From Apostichopus japonicus (Eukaryota > Echinodermata > Holothuroidea > Aspidochirotida > Stichopodidae), in NCBI RefSeq assembly GCF_037975245.1, contig NC_092582.1, positions 24,716,077 through 24,780,076 of the forward strand: 64,000 nucleotides of DNA, written 5' to 3'. Position 1 is the first letter of the stretch; every line of letters starts with the position of its first letter. Below, piece by piece: positions 24,180-35,945 of this stretch. The notes under the pieces were generated by a model. The model saw only the letters and a list, made by a program, of their open reading frames with translations. It was not told the origin of the DNA and did not search any database. A program made the position numbers and the translations under genes.

Positions 24180-24861
24180 GTACTGTAACTTTAAAGCATA
24201 TCTTTATATACATGAATGTTCGTATGTACTCGCAAAAGTCTTATGAATGCGCATTACCTCCATCGATTTACTGCGATTGGTAATTTTCGAAGCTTTGCAA
24301 CAATGTTAGTGGTGAATCGATTATTTACTAAGGACTCTTTCATTTACAAGTTACCATACACGGGCTGAGTCTGTTCTTTAATTTTCTCTATTTTTTTTTA
24401 GGTAAATCGGATATTTTAAGTCAACATTTCTTGAAAACTTGCAAAGTATAAACCTCAACTTTCAACAGAAAGTGAAGTTTGATCAATTATAGCTGGAGGT
24501 TTACTGTTCCTTGAACAATTGAAGATAAAAAAATTTGCGCGTAATAATAAAACAAATTGATTGGGTATATAGTATCTTAGTAACTAAAATTGGATATTCT
24601 CGATCCTAAGGTCAAAGCCGTCTACAATACATCTGAATGAGATCTTTTGCTAGAACTCTTAGGTAATGCTTCATGTCCAAAAATCAAATTTGGTGACTGA
24701 TATTTTAACCTTATGTAAACTAAAATTCACAATTGAGAGGCTGCACTCCAGTTTCACTTGAACCCACTCGATGTTAAGTTTGTTTCAAAAGTAAGTTCAC
24801 TATGTCTGCATGTTACCTTTCAAGTGCTAAAAACTCTTTAATTGTGGTCTTTTTTTCTCAG

Positions 24862-26031
24862 GAAAGAAAAACGATCTCATCAAGTATTCAAAAATAGCCT
24901 ATCGAAAGCAATACGAAACAGCTAAGCCATTTCCTTCCATGAACACGTGTAATGTTAACAGTATATTTGTTAAAGGAGGTATTTACTGCTCCGCTCAGGA
25001 GGGTGATTTCATGCAAAAGCCCGATGTGCTAGAATCTTACAACGATATTCTGAGCAGCCCCAAAACTAAGTCAAAGAGAACGATAATTGAGGCTGATCCT
25101 GGGTTCGGGAAAACAACACTTGCATCACAGTTTGTCTATGACTGGTGTACAGAGAACCCTGAATCTCCTCTCAAAGATGTGGAAATACTTATATTTCTCC
25201 AGTTGAGGCAACTGACAGGTGTAAATTCTATATACACTGCCATAAAGAATTCCATAGTGCCCAAAGATGAGGACATGGATGAAGCTTGCATTAAGGAAAT
25301 CCTCAAAGTATACAAAAAGTCTGTTGTCATGTTATTTGACAGTTATGACGAGTATCCTGACAAGAATGAAACCGAAACAGATATCTTCTCCATCATTGAG
25401 ATGAAAATGTTTCTAGATGTTCTTGTCATCATACTTACCAGGACACTGATCCTCCCGCCTAACTTACACCCCGAAACAAAACGAATCAGATTAACAGGGT
25501 TTGGGGTGGCTGAACGTCGAAACTATGTCCTGAAGGCGGTGGCTGATGATGTCCAGTTGGCAGATCGGATCGAAGAGCAGCTTCAAAGAAACCCCTTCTT
25601 AAGAGATCTCTGTCAGGTCCCTCTCTTCTCCACTATGGTTGCCCACATAGCACACGAGAGGCCAGAAATCGAGATATTTAGCACAGTAACAAGATTTTTC
25701 ACTTATGTGATCGCATGCTTTCATGACCATATGAAAAACAAGAAAGGTGCTAATACTGAGGTGCCTGCTTTTGAAACGGAACTAGCTAAACTGTACCGTA
25801 TCGCTTTCGACGGCCTCACACAGAAGAACCAGCAACTGTCATGGGAGAAGACATTTTTAATTTCAGAACTTGGACAAGAGTTCTATGATAACTATATGAA
25901 GCTCGGGATGTTGGCACAGGAAGTGGTTTTTGACAATTCCCAGTGTCGACGTAAGACGGTTGCACGAATATCGCTCAAAATCCTCTGTGAGTTTTATGCC
26001 TCTCATCATCTGGTGTGGATTCTTAGTGAAG
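24862..26031 (+). CDS. NLR gene, exon 3: NACHT NTPase domain
   Basis: The acceptor is a T-rich tract ending CTCAG; the donor is GAAG|GTAAGT. Phase 1 entry gives residues 123-512. A basic lead-in with AYRKQYETAKPFP and IFVKGG is the usual prelude to NACHT in marine invertebrate NLRs. Walker A is ADPGFGKTT (residues 200-208, Lys206), with the first Gly of the classical motif replaced. Walker B with its acidic extension is MLFDSYDE (279-286). The sensor region reads IILTRTLILPP, where many NACHT proteins have TSRP. A winged-helix-like region follows (FFTYVIACF), then a segment ending CEFYASHHLVWIL. The domain binds ATP and drives assembly. No stop or frameshift occurs across 1.17 kb, so the gene appears functional here. 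Confidence 0.9.
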
Positions 26032-26884
26032 GTAAGTCTTCAGTACTGATACTATTGATGCAACACCACAGTTTGTCATCTCTGATGTGTAAGATAATTA
26101 GCAAACTTGAAAGATGAAAGTATTGTTTGTATGATGTCCTCTCATGTGCATACATAAACAGCTTATGCTCCTCGTACCCCACCCCACAGTGTCTGCTGTA
26201 AATTAACATTCAAACAACACGCGCGACAATGTAAGCAAATAGAGAGTGATACTTTACCACCCGGTTCAACCTAAGAAAGAATTGGGTTTTGATCTTTTTA
26301 TATTTTTGTTTGTTGTATTTGAAGACAAGAGAGACTTAAGGTAGAGGTACCTCCAGGAACACCAAGGCAATGTCAGATAAAGCAGACTACACTGGATTTT
26401 CAAACAAATTGTAAACATCTGGGAAATCTAGGCTGGACACGATTTTTATATTGCTGTGAATGTATAACCATATCAAACACTTTGACTTTTCTATTCATTA
26501 AAAAACTGTTATTCAGCCTATTAACTAGATTTTTGCTTATCAGTTAAAAAACTCATCCCCCAATGCCTTTCCTGTGGTTAAAGTTGATTGCTTCGCAAAC
26601 TTGCTGAGGTAAAGATCAAAACTATCCAATTAAATATATAAACCAGATCCTCATCACATTTTGTATCACAAAGATATGAATTATTAATATTGGTAATATT
26701 TTGCATCTGGCAACCATACAATGAATGATATCATCAAGGCAACGCTGCTGAAAATATGTTTGTTTTTATTCATCATGTTTCAATCATTTATCAAAGTAGC
26801 CATGTATTGTTAGCTTCAAAAAATGGTATTTTTACCTAAATATGAGTAGTAGTATTGATATTCATGATTCCATGTTCCTTTTAG
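26032..26884 (+). other. NLR intron, first part
   Basis: If exon 3 is not spliced, the frame continues 28 codons into this intron and ends at 26115-26117. Beyond that I see no other feature. Confidence 0.5.
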
Positions 26885-27021
26885 TGTTCGATTATTTGTT
26901 AAGACAACCTAATCCAAAATGTATTACCAATGAAGCGTTTGATTACATCTCACCTCACAAAGATTTCATAGATGACCTGGTCGACTACCACAATAACAAT
27001 ACACAAAATGTTAGAACGTAA
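26885..27021 (+). CDS. Possible alternative last exon of the NLR gene (short tail, no LRRs)
   Basis: The acceptor is CCATGTTCCTTTTAG. Entered in phase 1, matching the donor of exon 3, the segment stays open for 45 codons (VFDYLLRQPNPKC through FIDDLVDYHNNN) and ends with TAA at 27019-27021. A canonical AATAAA follows 69 bp later. Splicing exon 3 to this exon would yield a DED-NACHT protein with an acidic tail and no LRR sensor. A 45-codon opening has roughly a one in nine chance of arising at random, so the matching phase, acceptor and poly(A) signal carry most of the weight. It could also be a decayed duplicate exon. Confidence 0.4.
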
Positions 27022-27089
27022 CCAAACGCCGTGACTTTGTTCAACCTATGCAACTTTAGTTTGAAAGTAACGAGACAAGAACAGAAACT

Positions 27090-27095
27090 AATAAA
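27090..27095 (+). terminator. AATAAA poly(A) signal after the alternative last exon
   Basis: This is a canonical hexamer 69 bp after the TAA of the candidate alternative exon. AT-rich sequence makes chance occurrence common, so it only supports the exon in combination. Confidence 0.35.
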
Positions 27096-29172
27096 TAACA
27101 TTTAAAGGAATCTGTTATTTGTGTGGCATTGTAAGAGTAAAATATGTGACAAACCATTCAAAACCTATATCAGAAAAACCAAAATATTACCTCATGACCT
27201 CATAAAATTAAATCATCTTCTGCAAATTCTCTCTTTTCCCTGTGTTTGTTTTTCAAAGTAAGTTAACAATTTCGAGGGTGATATGCTAAGAATTATTTGT
27301 TAAAACTTTTACCAACTCTAGCATAGTAGAACTTTAGAGCAGCAACACTGATGACCCTTACTCACGTGAGGTCAACAGTATAATACATATGTACAATTAT
27401 TTGCATAATAATTTGCATAGTCATCCGTTCCTGAAAAAGGAACTGAAGGTCGTACTCCATATTAATAAACAAACACTAACCGTAAAAAAATCTAGTCTTA
27501 AAACAACTATGTTAAGAGCCTGAATCAGGATGTCCCTTTTACATGTTATACCAGGTTCAGGCCATACCACTCCAAATTGGAATGTTACTTTCAAATAACA
27601 ATTCATATGCCGTTATCTCAAGAAGCTAACTATGTATGCAAAATACCACAGGTTCTGCTACAGTAATATTGTTGATAGTATCTGTACCACCAACCACAAT
27701 ATCAGCCGAGATATGTAGGAATAGGAGTGTTTTGCTCTCCAAGCCTCTTTTAATGGAGTTTGCAAGTTTTTGGACTGTGGAATCAAGGAAAACACAGAAT
27801 TACATTTTATTCAGTTTAGTCCAAATCTAAAGGCCAGAAAGTTCCAAAACAGAGCAAACCTAACAGCATGAATGACTTACGCTAGACCATGAAGCTAAAT
27901 GCCAATGGCACCTCATAATAATCAAGGTACTGGCTTAAACAAGAAAAACCACTTCTTAACCAGGAATGCAAAAACACCCATTGAGGTTTAGATTACATGC
28001 AATAAGCTGTATATTCTAATATCTGATGATTACATTCTTTTATAGACATCATTCTTACAAGTCTCTACAGCTGTCTCTCTGTTTCACTGACATGAAAAGA
28101 CCATTGAAGTTCACCAACTAGAACATAGCGATGTATATCAGTAATACAACTCAGACATTTCCTTAATGACTGACAATATTATCATAGCCTGTTATAACAG
28201 TTGACCTTCTTAAAGCAAAACCATATAAGGAGGTCTGTAAATGGATGTCACAAATTTGACCGATTGAGAGAAATACACATTTACTGCATCTAATTTAATG
28301 TTTTTACTTTAATATCTACACAAATGATGTTGACTTTTTGTTCTGTGTTGTTTATTGTGCCCCTTCACAACCTGAATTGTTAAGACCAAGCTTACTGACA
28401 ATGTGAGAATGCATCTAGCTGAGATGCAGATTTGACTCATTCTTCCAGTTGATTGCTAATAACCTCATATAACCTTTGACCCTAATTGACACTACTTTGG
28501 TAATGATTAAAGAAGCCCTCACAGGGCGACAATTTGGACAAGTTGCATAAGCAATGGGACCACAGTCAGACTGACCTACATTATATTGAGTAATAATGAT
28601 GATTCTGTCCTAACATACTTAAATGAAGCATGTAATGAAGGCAGGCTTAGAGTAACTATTTACTTTTATACTGGCCTGTCAGTACCACAATCCAGCAATA
28701 AAGCATGTGATGAAGGAAGACTTAGAGTTACTATTTACTGATATACTGGCCTGTCAGTACTTACACTGCAGTAAGCATGTAATGGAGGCAGGCTTAGGTT
28801 AACAATTCACTGTCGTACTAGCCTGTCAGTACCTACAATGCAGTAACAAAGAATGCAATGAAGACAGGTTTCAGTGTTATTATTCAATGTCACTGGGCCT
28901 GTGCTTAGACCTGATTCCTATTTATAATTACAGTGATATTAATGATGTCACAACAACATAAAAACAAAACATCATTGACATACACAAAGGGATTGATAGT
29001 TTGACAAATAACACTATATACAATGGTTACTAAGTAAATTATAGGAAGATCTGATGCTACAAATAAGACAATGGTACAGTGACACTATTACAATGTGTCA
29101 ACACCTTGATCTCATGCCTACAGTAAATTGTACACATTAAAACCCATATAATCTGTCTTCTTGGATTTGTAG
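27096..29172 (+). other. NLR intron, second part
   Basis: No coding exon was seen other than the tandem array noted separately at 28626-28912. Small reading frames near 27421-27830 lack splice support. Confidence 0.5.
28626..28912. repeat. Tandem array, 72-76-bp unit, four diverged copies
   Basis: Each copy starts near AAGCATGTAATGAAGGCAGG, passes TTAGAGT(A/T)ACTATT and ends CTGGCCTGTCAGTAC. The copies differ by substitutions and small indels and the last is the most diverged, so the array is old. It lies in the NLR intron about 260 bp before exon 4. Confidence 0.8.
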
Positions 29173-29489
29173 GAGCGTCTTCAGCAGCGTCATCAATCAA
29201 TGTGAAGGAAACCTTGAAGAGCATCAACCCGCTTGACCTCCAGTATGTCTATCGCTTTGCATGTGGACTCAACAAGTCAGCAGCAGACATCATCGTGAAA
29301 CACCTGCAGGAAACCGAAGAGGGACGTCAGTTTGCTATTCTTTGCATGCTTGAACAAGAAGAAAAGTCAGACCAATTTATGCAATCAGTTAAGGACTTGG
29401 TGTCAAGTGAGATTTTCATTAGCGAATATGATGCCATTTTGTTACAGAGGTCTACTATACAAGTCCTTGAAGTTGCTACAGCTAAGCAG
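29173..29489 (+). CDS. NLR gene, exon 4: helical region between NACHT and LRR
   Basis: The acceptor is CTTGGATTTGTAG; the donor is AAGCAG|GTAATT. Entered in phase 1 and left in phase 0, it gives residues 513-618. The segment SINPLDLQYVYRFACGLN followed by AADIIVKHLQE is the helical block that many invertebrate NLRs carry directly after NACHT. Without splicing, the frame would run on to a stop at 29616-29618. The protein family places this directly after exon 3, which argues that 3-to-4 is the main splice. Confidence 0.8.
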
Positions 29490-30284
29490 GTAATTTTCAA
29501 TTTGTGTACTATTGATACTCTCAACACACCAGAACCAATTCTTAAGTTGAAAAAGTTAATCAATCTTGGTTTAATTTATTCAATATTTGTGACTCAACTT
29601 TGCTACCCACATTGTTAAGATTCTATTTCAATAGTTCATTGCAATTATCAGGCCAACTCTTTTTGTATTTATTCATTTGGGTTCTGATGTTCATTCTCAT
29701 TGTGGATAGAGAACAATCTTACTAATTAATTTTCCTTCCTGAATGCCAGTGAAATTCTCAATAGTTTTCTCGCATCTCATGTCACTATCTTTGTCGGAAA
29801 TGTAAGAAATATGGCACCACATAAATCAACTTTACCCAACAGCATGCATGCGCATAACACCTATTATTTAGTGTGGACCATTGCCTCATTGTCTAAATGT
29901 AGCAGCAATGATTTGATAAAAACAGGAGCCCAAGGGCACTATGGTACCTTGCTTGTAAGGAATATTTACAAGGGGAGCAGCGCTGTCCTAAAATTGTTAT
30001 GTGGTCCGATGTACACAGACAATATTATTGCCAAAAATATCACAAATCCACCGTTGGTCCTTTTGAGAACCTGTTGAGGACCAGGTGTCTGATATGAGAA
30101 CGAGTTGGCTCTTTTTACGGAACTCACAGAATCATCCAAACTGTACTTATTAAGAATTTTAGCAAAACCAAACAAAAACTTGATCTCTAATAACTTAGCA
30201 CACAAAGGTGCAGAGGAGTTAACTTATGGACAATTTAGATCGGAATATGTCCACGAAAATTCAAAGAATCGACTTGAAAGAAAC

Positions 30285-30470
30285 TGTAGAGGTCACTAGA
30301 GGTCAACCTGAGGTCAAAGGTCACCCAAATGCAGGTCGACTGTTGGATTGCAATAGCTTAACTCGCAACCTTGACGGACATTTTGTTCTCAAGTTATTGC
30401 AAAAATACTAGTTTTTGACCCCTAATTGACCTTTATTGACCTTGGATCACATGACCGTTATTTTTGGCAA
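30285..30470 (+). repeat. GGTCA-rich dispersed repeat, single diverged unit
   Basis: Six AGGTCA-type half sites lie within about 60 bp, including a perfect direct repeat with one spacer base, AGGTCAAAGGTCA, at 30311-30323. The same phrases (GGTCACTAGAGGTCAA) occur in the tandem arrays at 49.4 and 51.1 kb, so this is a diverged member of that family. The DR1 layout matches response elements of RXR/HNF4-type nuclear receptors; activity is not implied. Confidence 0.65.
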
Positions 30471-30818
30471 TGATCCCTTACCCCATTCACAACTACTCCC
30501 AAAATATCAACCATGTCGGACTCTGTCAATGGGAGTTATTGCTGTTTTTAGTATATTGGTTTTTGGTATCTAACTGACCTTTGCGGGCACCAAAAACAAT
30601 AGGGATCTTTTTCTTACTATGGGCTATCCACCCACCAAGTTATATCATGATACATTATTTCCTTTTTGAGATATCGTGTACACAAGCCAAGAAGCCTCTT
30701 ATACACACACACACATACACGCCAAGTTGAATGCATAGGTTCCTTGTTTTGCAAAAAGCAAGGAACCAAAAAGTGATATAAATCATCATACAAAAAAGGT
30801 AAATGGTTCACAGCTTAC

Positions 30819-33800
30819 CTCGGAAAACACGAAAGCAGGTTCTTTAAATTATCCTCTGTAATATTGTGCTCGTTATTGTATGCTGTTGTGGGTTGACTCC
30901 TCAGCTTTAATTGAAAAGGAATTAACACAATAAGTACACATGTGTAGCACATTTGTTGCATTGCATTGGGGCCGTAACGAATATGTGAGTGCTCAGGCCT
31001 CATCCATCTAACAAAATTGTGAAAAAGCAAGATCATTTACCAATAAAATAAAGATCTTGACACAATGTTGGGGTCAATATTTGGGAAGTTGACACCGTGT
31101 AGTTTATAATGTATTATTTTCCTTTCAAATCAGCCAGTTGGGACAATTTCCTAATGCTAAGACCTCTCTAAACTGTACTCCAATTTCATGCTCTCAAAGC
31201 ACTGGCATGACAGTACAAACAGTTCCTTACCTTGATCTGTTAGAAACGTGTTATTCATACTGCTCATACTGACAATGTGAGTGCACTGAAGCGGGACATA
31301 ACACTACAGTATAGAAAAAAATTGTCCCCGGCACCTGGGTGTTCAAATAGAAACATACATGCACATGCATATCACTTTCCGAATAGGGCAGTAACTATGC
31401 ATTCCATTGTATTCTTGTTTGGGTCTGGTGGTCTAATATGCATGAATTTGTGCAAGATAAATACACTAAACGATAATTACTTAAAAGAGCTCTATTGCCT
31501 TGATCAAAGGTATTCAGCAAAACCCATTCAATTTCAGAAACTGGATGTTGATAATTTAGTTTGTAGAGAAACTCACCCAGAATCTCATCCACAAAGGAAG
31601 TTATGTCGTCAGTGATGTTGGCCCGTTTGAATTTTCTTTTCAATTCCTTGAAGGACCTGAACAGAAAAGCCGTTGCAATGCAATGTGGAAAACTGTACCA
31701 ACTGGAGGTCAAAGAGAGACTACAAAATAATTCAACTTTACCTTTCACTAGATTTATCAAGGTGAAAATTCTAGAGGCCTGTGATAAGTTTTGTATCACT
31801 GTAAAGAAGAGTGCTTTACTCAAAGTATCTACTGTATTGTGGCATGTACTTGAGGCTATAGTGTTCCGTTAGGACCATTGGAATAGTTCCTGACAGCATG
31901 CTATCAATGTCTTCCTTTATGGCAATGAGGATCTATGAATATTTATACAGTTATATTCTCAGGGCATCACAATTTATTGTTTACTATTGCTGTTTTCATC
32001 TTTGGGTTTGTTGGACTGACATAGCTAACAGCAAGGACTACAGTATAAACATTATTCAAAGTAATTTTGCTTTAATCATAGAGGTATGTTTTGATTCTGA
32101 GGTATTCAACACAATTAGTTATTACAACACTACCTGTAGTAGTACTAACTTATGAACTTCATGTTGCATTCAAAGAGTTTCTGAGAAAATCAACAGTTCC
32201 TTATACTTGTGATTCCTGTGTAAATAGATCAAATGACATAAAATATCAGGTTATCTTCACATTACAATTTGACATCACTTTTTGGATGCACTGAAATGGG
32301 AGGGCAGGGAATGTTAGGACGGAAATGGAGAAATGGTTGTTGCCAGTTTTTACAGTTTATATTATCAAAGAAAACACTTAGTGGTGACATATGTAATATA
32401 TAGCAAGTGGAAGCACACAGGCTTCAGACAGTGTGATCATAGTAACAAAATCACTGATTAACTTGCTAAGGCATGCAGTTGTGCAGGGTATTATTAACTC
32501 TTACATTATATATAGTAACACATTCACTTAATACATGTCTCCATTGAAACAGAATGATGGAGAAGTATGTCCCATATTATTATTTTTTATAAATGTCTTA
32601 GCCTTGGCAAATCTTGGGTTTTTATCAAAAGGAAATAATCTCAAGTAGGTACTCCTACTACTGGGAGGAGTTTACAGGCTCGCTTCAAGAAAACTAACCC
32701 TATTCAAATAGCTTACTTCATTGTTGGGATATTAAAGTTGATGATAACTCAAGTTTGAAGGTATATCTAAGGTAACTACTGGGCCAATGGAAGCCCTACT
32801 ATGTATTATAGGTTTGGTCAAGTTTAACTACTTGTGCCAATTCATTCCTTAGTTTGTAACTGAGATACTGTATACCCGTAAGGATAGTCCTCCTTATAAC
32901 ATAAACCAGAAGTTAGAAGTTTTCACACTTAGTGTGGGTATGGTACTAACTTAGTTGGGTATGGGTCTCATTTTGTGCAGTGACTCTATTTAATTGTAAG
33001 GGGACATGCACTTATGAACTAAATTGATTGTTTAAGAGCCTGTCATACATTTTACTGCCTATTATTTGTGGAAGTGAGGCTGACAATACAGAGGAATGTG
33101 GCCACACGGTAAAGACAGATTACTACCTTTCCCTGCCACCCAACACAATGACACACTGACAAATTGGAAAGTATCAAGCAATCGGAATATGTGTTCTTTA
33201 ATTTATGATTCATACACGAAACGAAAAATGGACCCAGTTTATTAAACATATACACCTCTTTGTGTACATTTTAAAATTGGTAAGCAATATAATGTATGGC
33301 ATACTGTGCCTAATAGGCCTATATGGTGTATGTATGCTAGATTGAGACCTTAATCTTCCCTTAGGCTCTTAGGGAGTTTGTTGATCAAGCAAGTCTCTGC
33401 TGCACCAGGATTAGGCAGAAACAAAATCACTTTCTACCCAGACTCGAATCTAATTCTAACTACAACACAGCTTACCAGTCCTGCTATACACTAATTATAC
33501 ACTTACCATTACCATCAGCATATTATAAACCATTCTGTGCAAGATCCGCATCATGTGACCCCCAAAGATCATGTCAAGACTGATTAATCCACATTTACCT
33601 AATGAGGAGATAAAGACAAAAGCAATAAGACTCAGTTGTCACTAGTTCTATATTCAGAATATCAGAACTAGATGTTTTAATGCAAACAATAAAATTTCTT
33701 GTTATTGAGTTTGCATTTTTAATATTTACTCAACAGTTATTCCATTGCTCACAGATATAAGCTAATGCTACAATGACTCTGTGCCTTGGTAACATGTTTG

Positions 33801-35945
33801 CAATCCTATGGATTAGTCTAAATTAATCAGTACACCCTTCTAGTTTGGTACTTTTAACACGAATCGTGCAGCAAGCCAACAAAGTTGTTCATCTTTGTTC
33901 ACCTTTACTTTGAAGTCAAGCAAAGTTAGGCCTAATTACTGGCCTGGATTGCTTTTGTCTAGCAATTGGTATATCAGTGTGAAGCAGAGGATGCTCTAAA
34001 ACATAAATGTTGTTGTTTTTGCTTTCACAACTGTCCCAGTAACTTCATTTCCACTTTTGCCAATAGACATCAACGTGATGCCCCCCCCCCCCCAACTCCC
34101 CAAACTTATAACAGAAGTACATAACAACTTTATGACCAAAAAGAATACGTAATGCATTAAGGATTTCAGATGTCACAACATGCTGAATCCTTCAAGAACT
34201 TGTCATATTGTGTTGAATGATCTTCTGTGATAGAATCATAAACTGTTGCTTGTAATAGTGCAATACACAATACATATCATTATTCATGAAAACTATTTAA
34301 TATGATGGGATGGGTGGACCTTGTCTTAAATTACATAATATCCACTCAACATGGAGACGATGACAATAGAAGTCTATGTTAGTATTAGATGCCCACATTA
34401 GAATGAAACTGTTTCATAATGAAACAATAGATGCCAGATGAACATTCAATTGGTCAGATTTGAAAGATCAGAGATGTACTGTACTTGGCATCAGAATTTC
34501 CTCATATTGAAACTTACAATTATGGTACAATTTGTAGAGATGATGCTACAATTAGAGAAACACTGAACAAAAGAGGTCTCACAGAATCCCTCAGTCTACT
34601 AAAGACACAACGTTTAGAAGTATTCCAACTTAGATTGTTCATTGTTCATATGTTACGTCTTGTTTTGCAGTAATTGGAATTAATGGGGGGAGGGGTGCTG
34701 GTCTGCTGGATTAGGGACTTTCCGGTGGGGAAATTCCTTTGAGGGATCATCTAATAAATTATGTAGTAAAAACATCCACTTAAACACTTGCATTCAAATG
34801 GAGGAAGGGGAGGTTCAGGTGGATGGGGTAAGAATCAGGTGGTGGACCATGTAATCATTACCCTGCTCTGTAAGCTGTACACATTTCTTCCAAGTGCTGT
34901 AATTCGGACATGAAACTGGCAATTCCCTAAGAAGGCTGATCTCAGGACTGAACAATTCAAGTTTACCTGATGATGAGAAAAACAAAATGCATTTGGTCAG
35001 TTATGTTATTATTTATTTAAATTGTCATCACTAAGTCTGCAAGTAGCAGAATTCTATCATGTAACATTGTCAAACACATAGAAATAACACAGAGCTCTTC
35101 TATAAATATAATGGTATGGTACTGTAGTTTCAAAATAAATTACAAAGTAAAATTAGTAAAAGATGAGGGATGTCTTCTGATATTATATACTATCTTGCTA
35201 TGATATTTACAACTTAGTTATAATAACATTGTACAGAAACTAATTCAACTAGAATACAAATCTAAAGACTCTACAAGATGAGTTCAAGGTCTCATAATGC
35301 ACTCCCACAGTGAATATACATCTCAACTAATACCAAACTAATTGAAATATAAACAATCATTAATCTGAAATTAAGACACACATTGAATCCTCAGTCAAAC
35401 TTGAAGTAATACCACTACCAATCCACAGTCTGGTTTATATTCAATCGAGAAACAAGATTTATAATGATGTAACCCTGAAAGAGAATGGAGCCTGAAGAAA
35501 ACATGATGAAGGATTCTGGTCACATAATTTAGGAACCAATGGTTCACTATACTGTGTATAGGTTGATCAATTTGTAGGATTTCTTAAATGTTGACATTGT
35601 TCTATCATTGATTGAGTTAGAGTACATAATTTTCTATCTACAGACATTGATACAGTATGTATACTGTTATTTCATAACATTTTTTTCTGTGCAGTCCTTG
35701 TGTGAGGGGGAGGGGTCGGGATTAGGTGAGGGCCACAGTTGTCAGCTAAGTGCCTAGTGAAATATGTGAGCAAAAATTACTCTTACTTTGGATTAACAAA
35801 GACTTAAAAAGTGGGTATGGTGACACAATTGTGCATGGAACTGTGCCTGGTTCTCAATGACACTGGTTTTGTGTTCACCTTACTTGAATAATGCTTCTTT
35901 AGCCTCACAAGATGTCATTGTGAATCTTACAGTAGAACTGGTGTG
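30819..35945 (-). other. Possible spliced minus-strand transcript within the NLR intron
   Basis: Several minus-strand segments are bounded by good splice sites and open in one frame: 35884-35945 (in phase 0, out 2), 34862-34966 (in 1, out 1), 33507-33598 (in 1, out 0), 33127-33155 (in 0, out 2), 31577-31656 (in 2, out 1) and 30819-30904 (in 0, out 2). The four from 34966 to 31577 chain in phase. The acceptors at 34967, 33599 and 31657 have clear pyrimidine tracts; the donor at 33506 is ATG|GTAAGTG. Encoded pieces include LRELPVSCPNYSTWKK and KELKRKFKRANITDD, which I do not recognise. The 35.9- and 30.8-kb pieces do not connect in phase, and the 29-nt exon is very short. It could be a nested gene, a long non-coding RNA or chance. 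Confidence 0.3.

Noticed and set aside
24409-24455. Acceptor-like T-rich tract ending TAG before 24411
   Set aside because: Entered in the required phase it reaches a stop after about 13 codons, and the exon at 24862 joins in frame without it.
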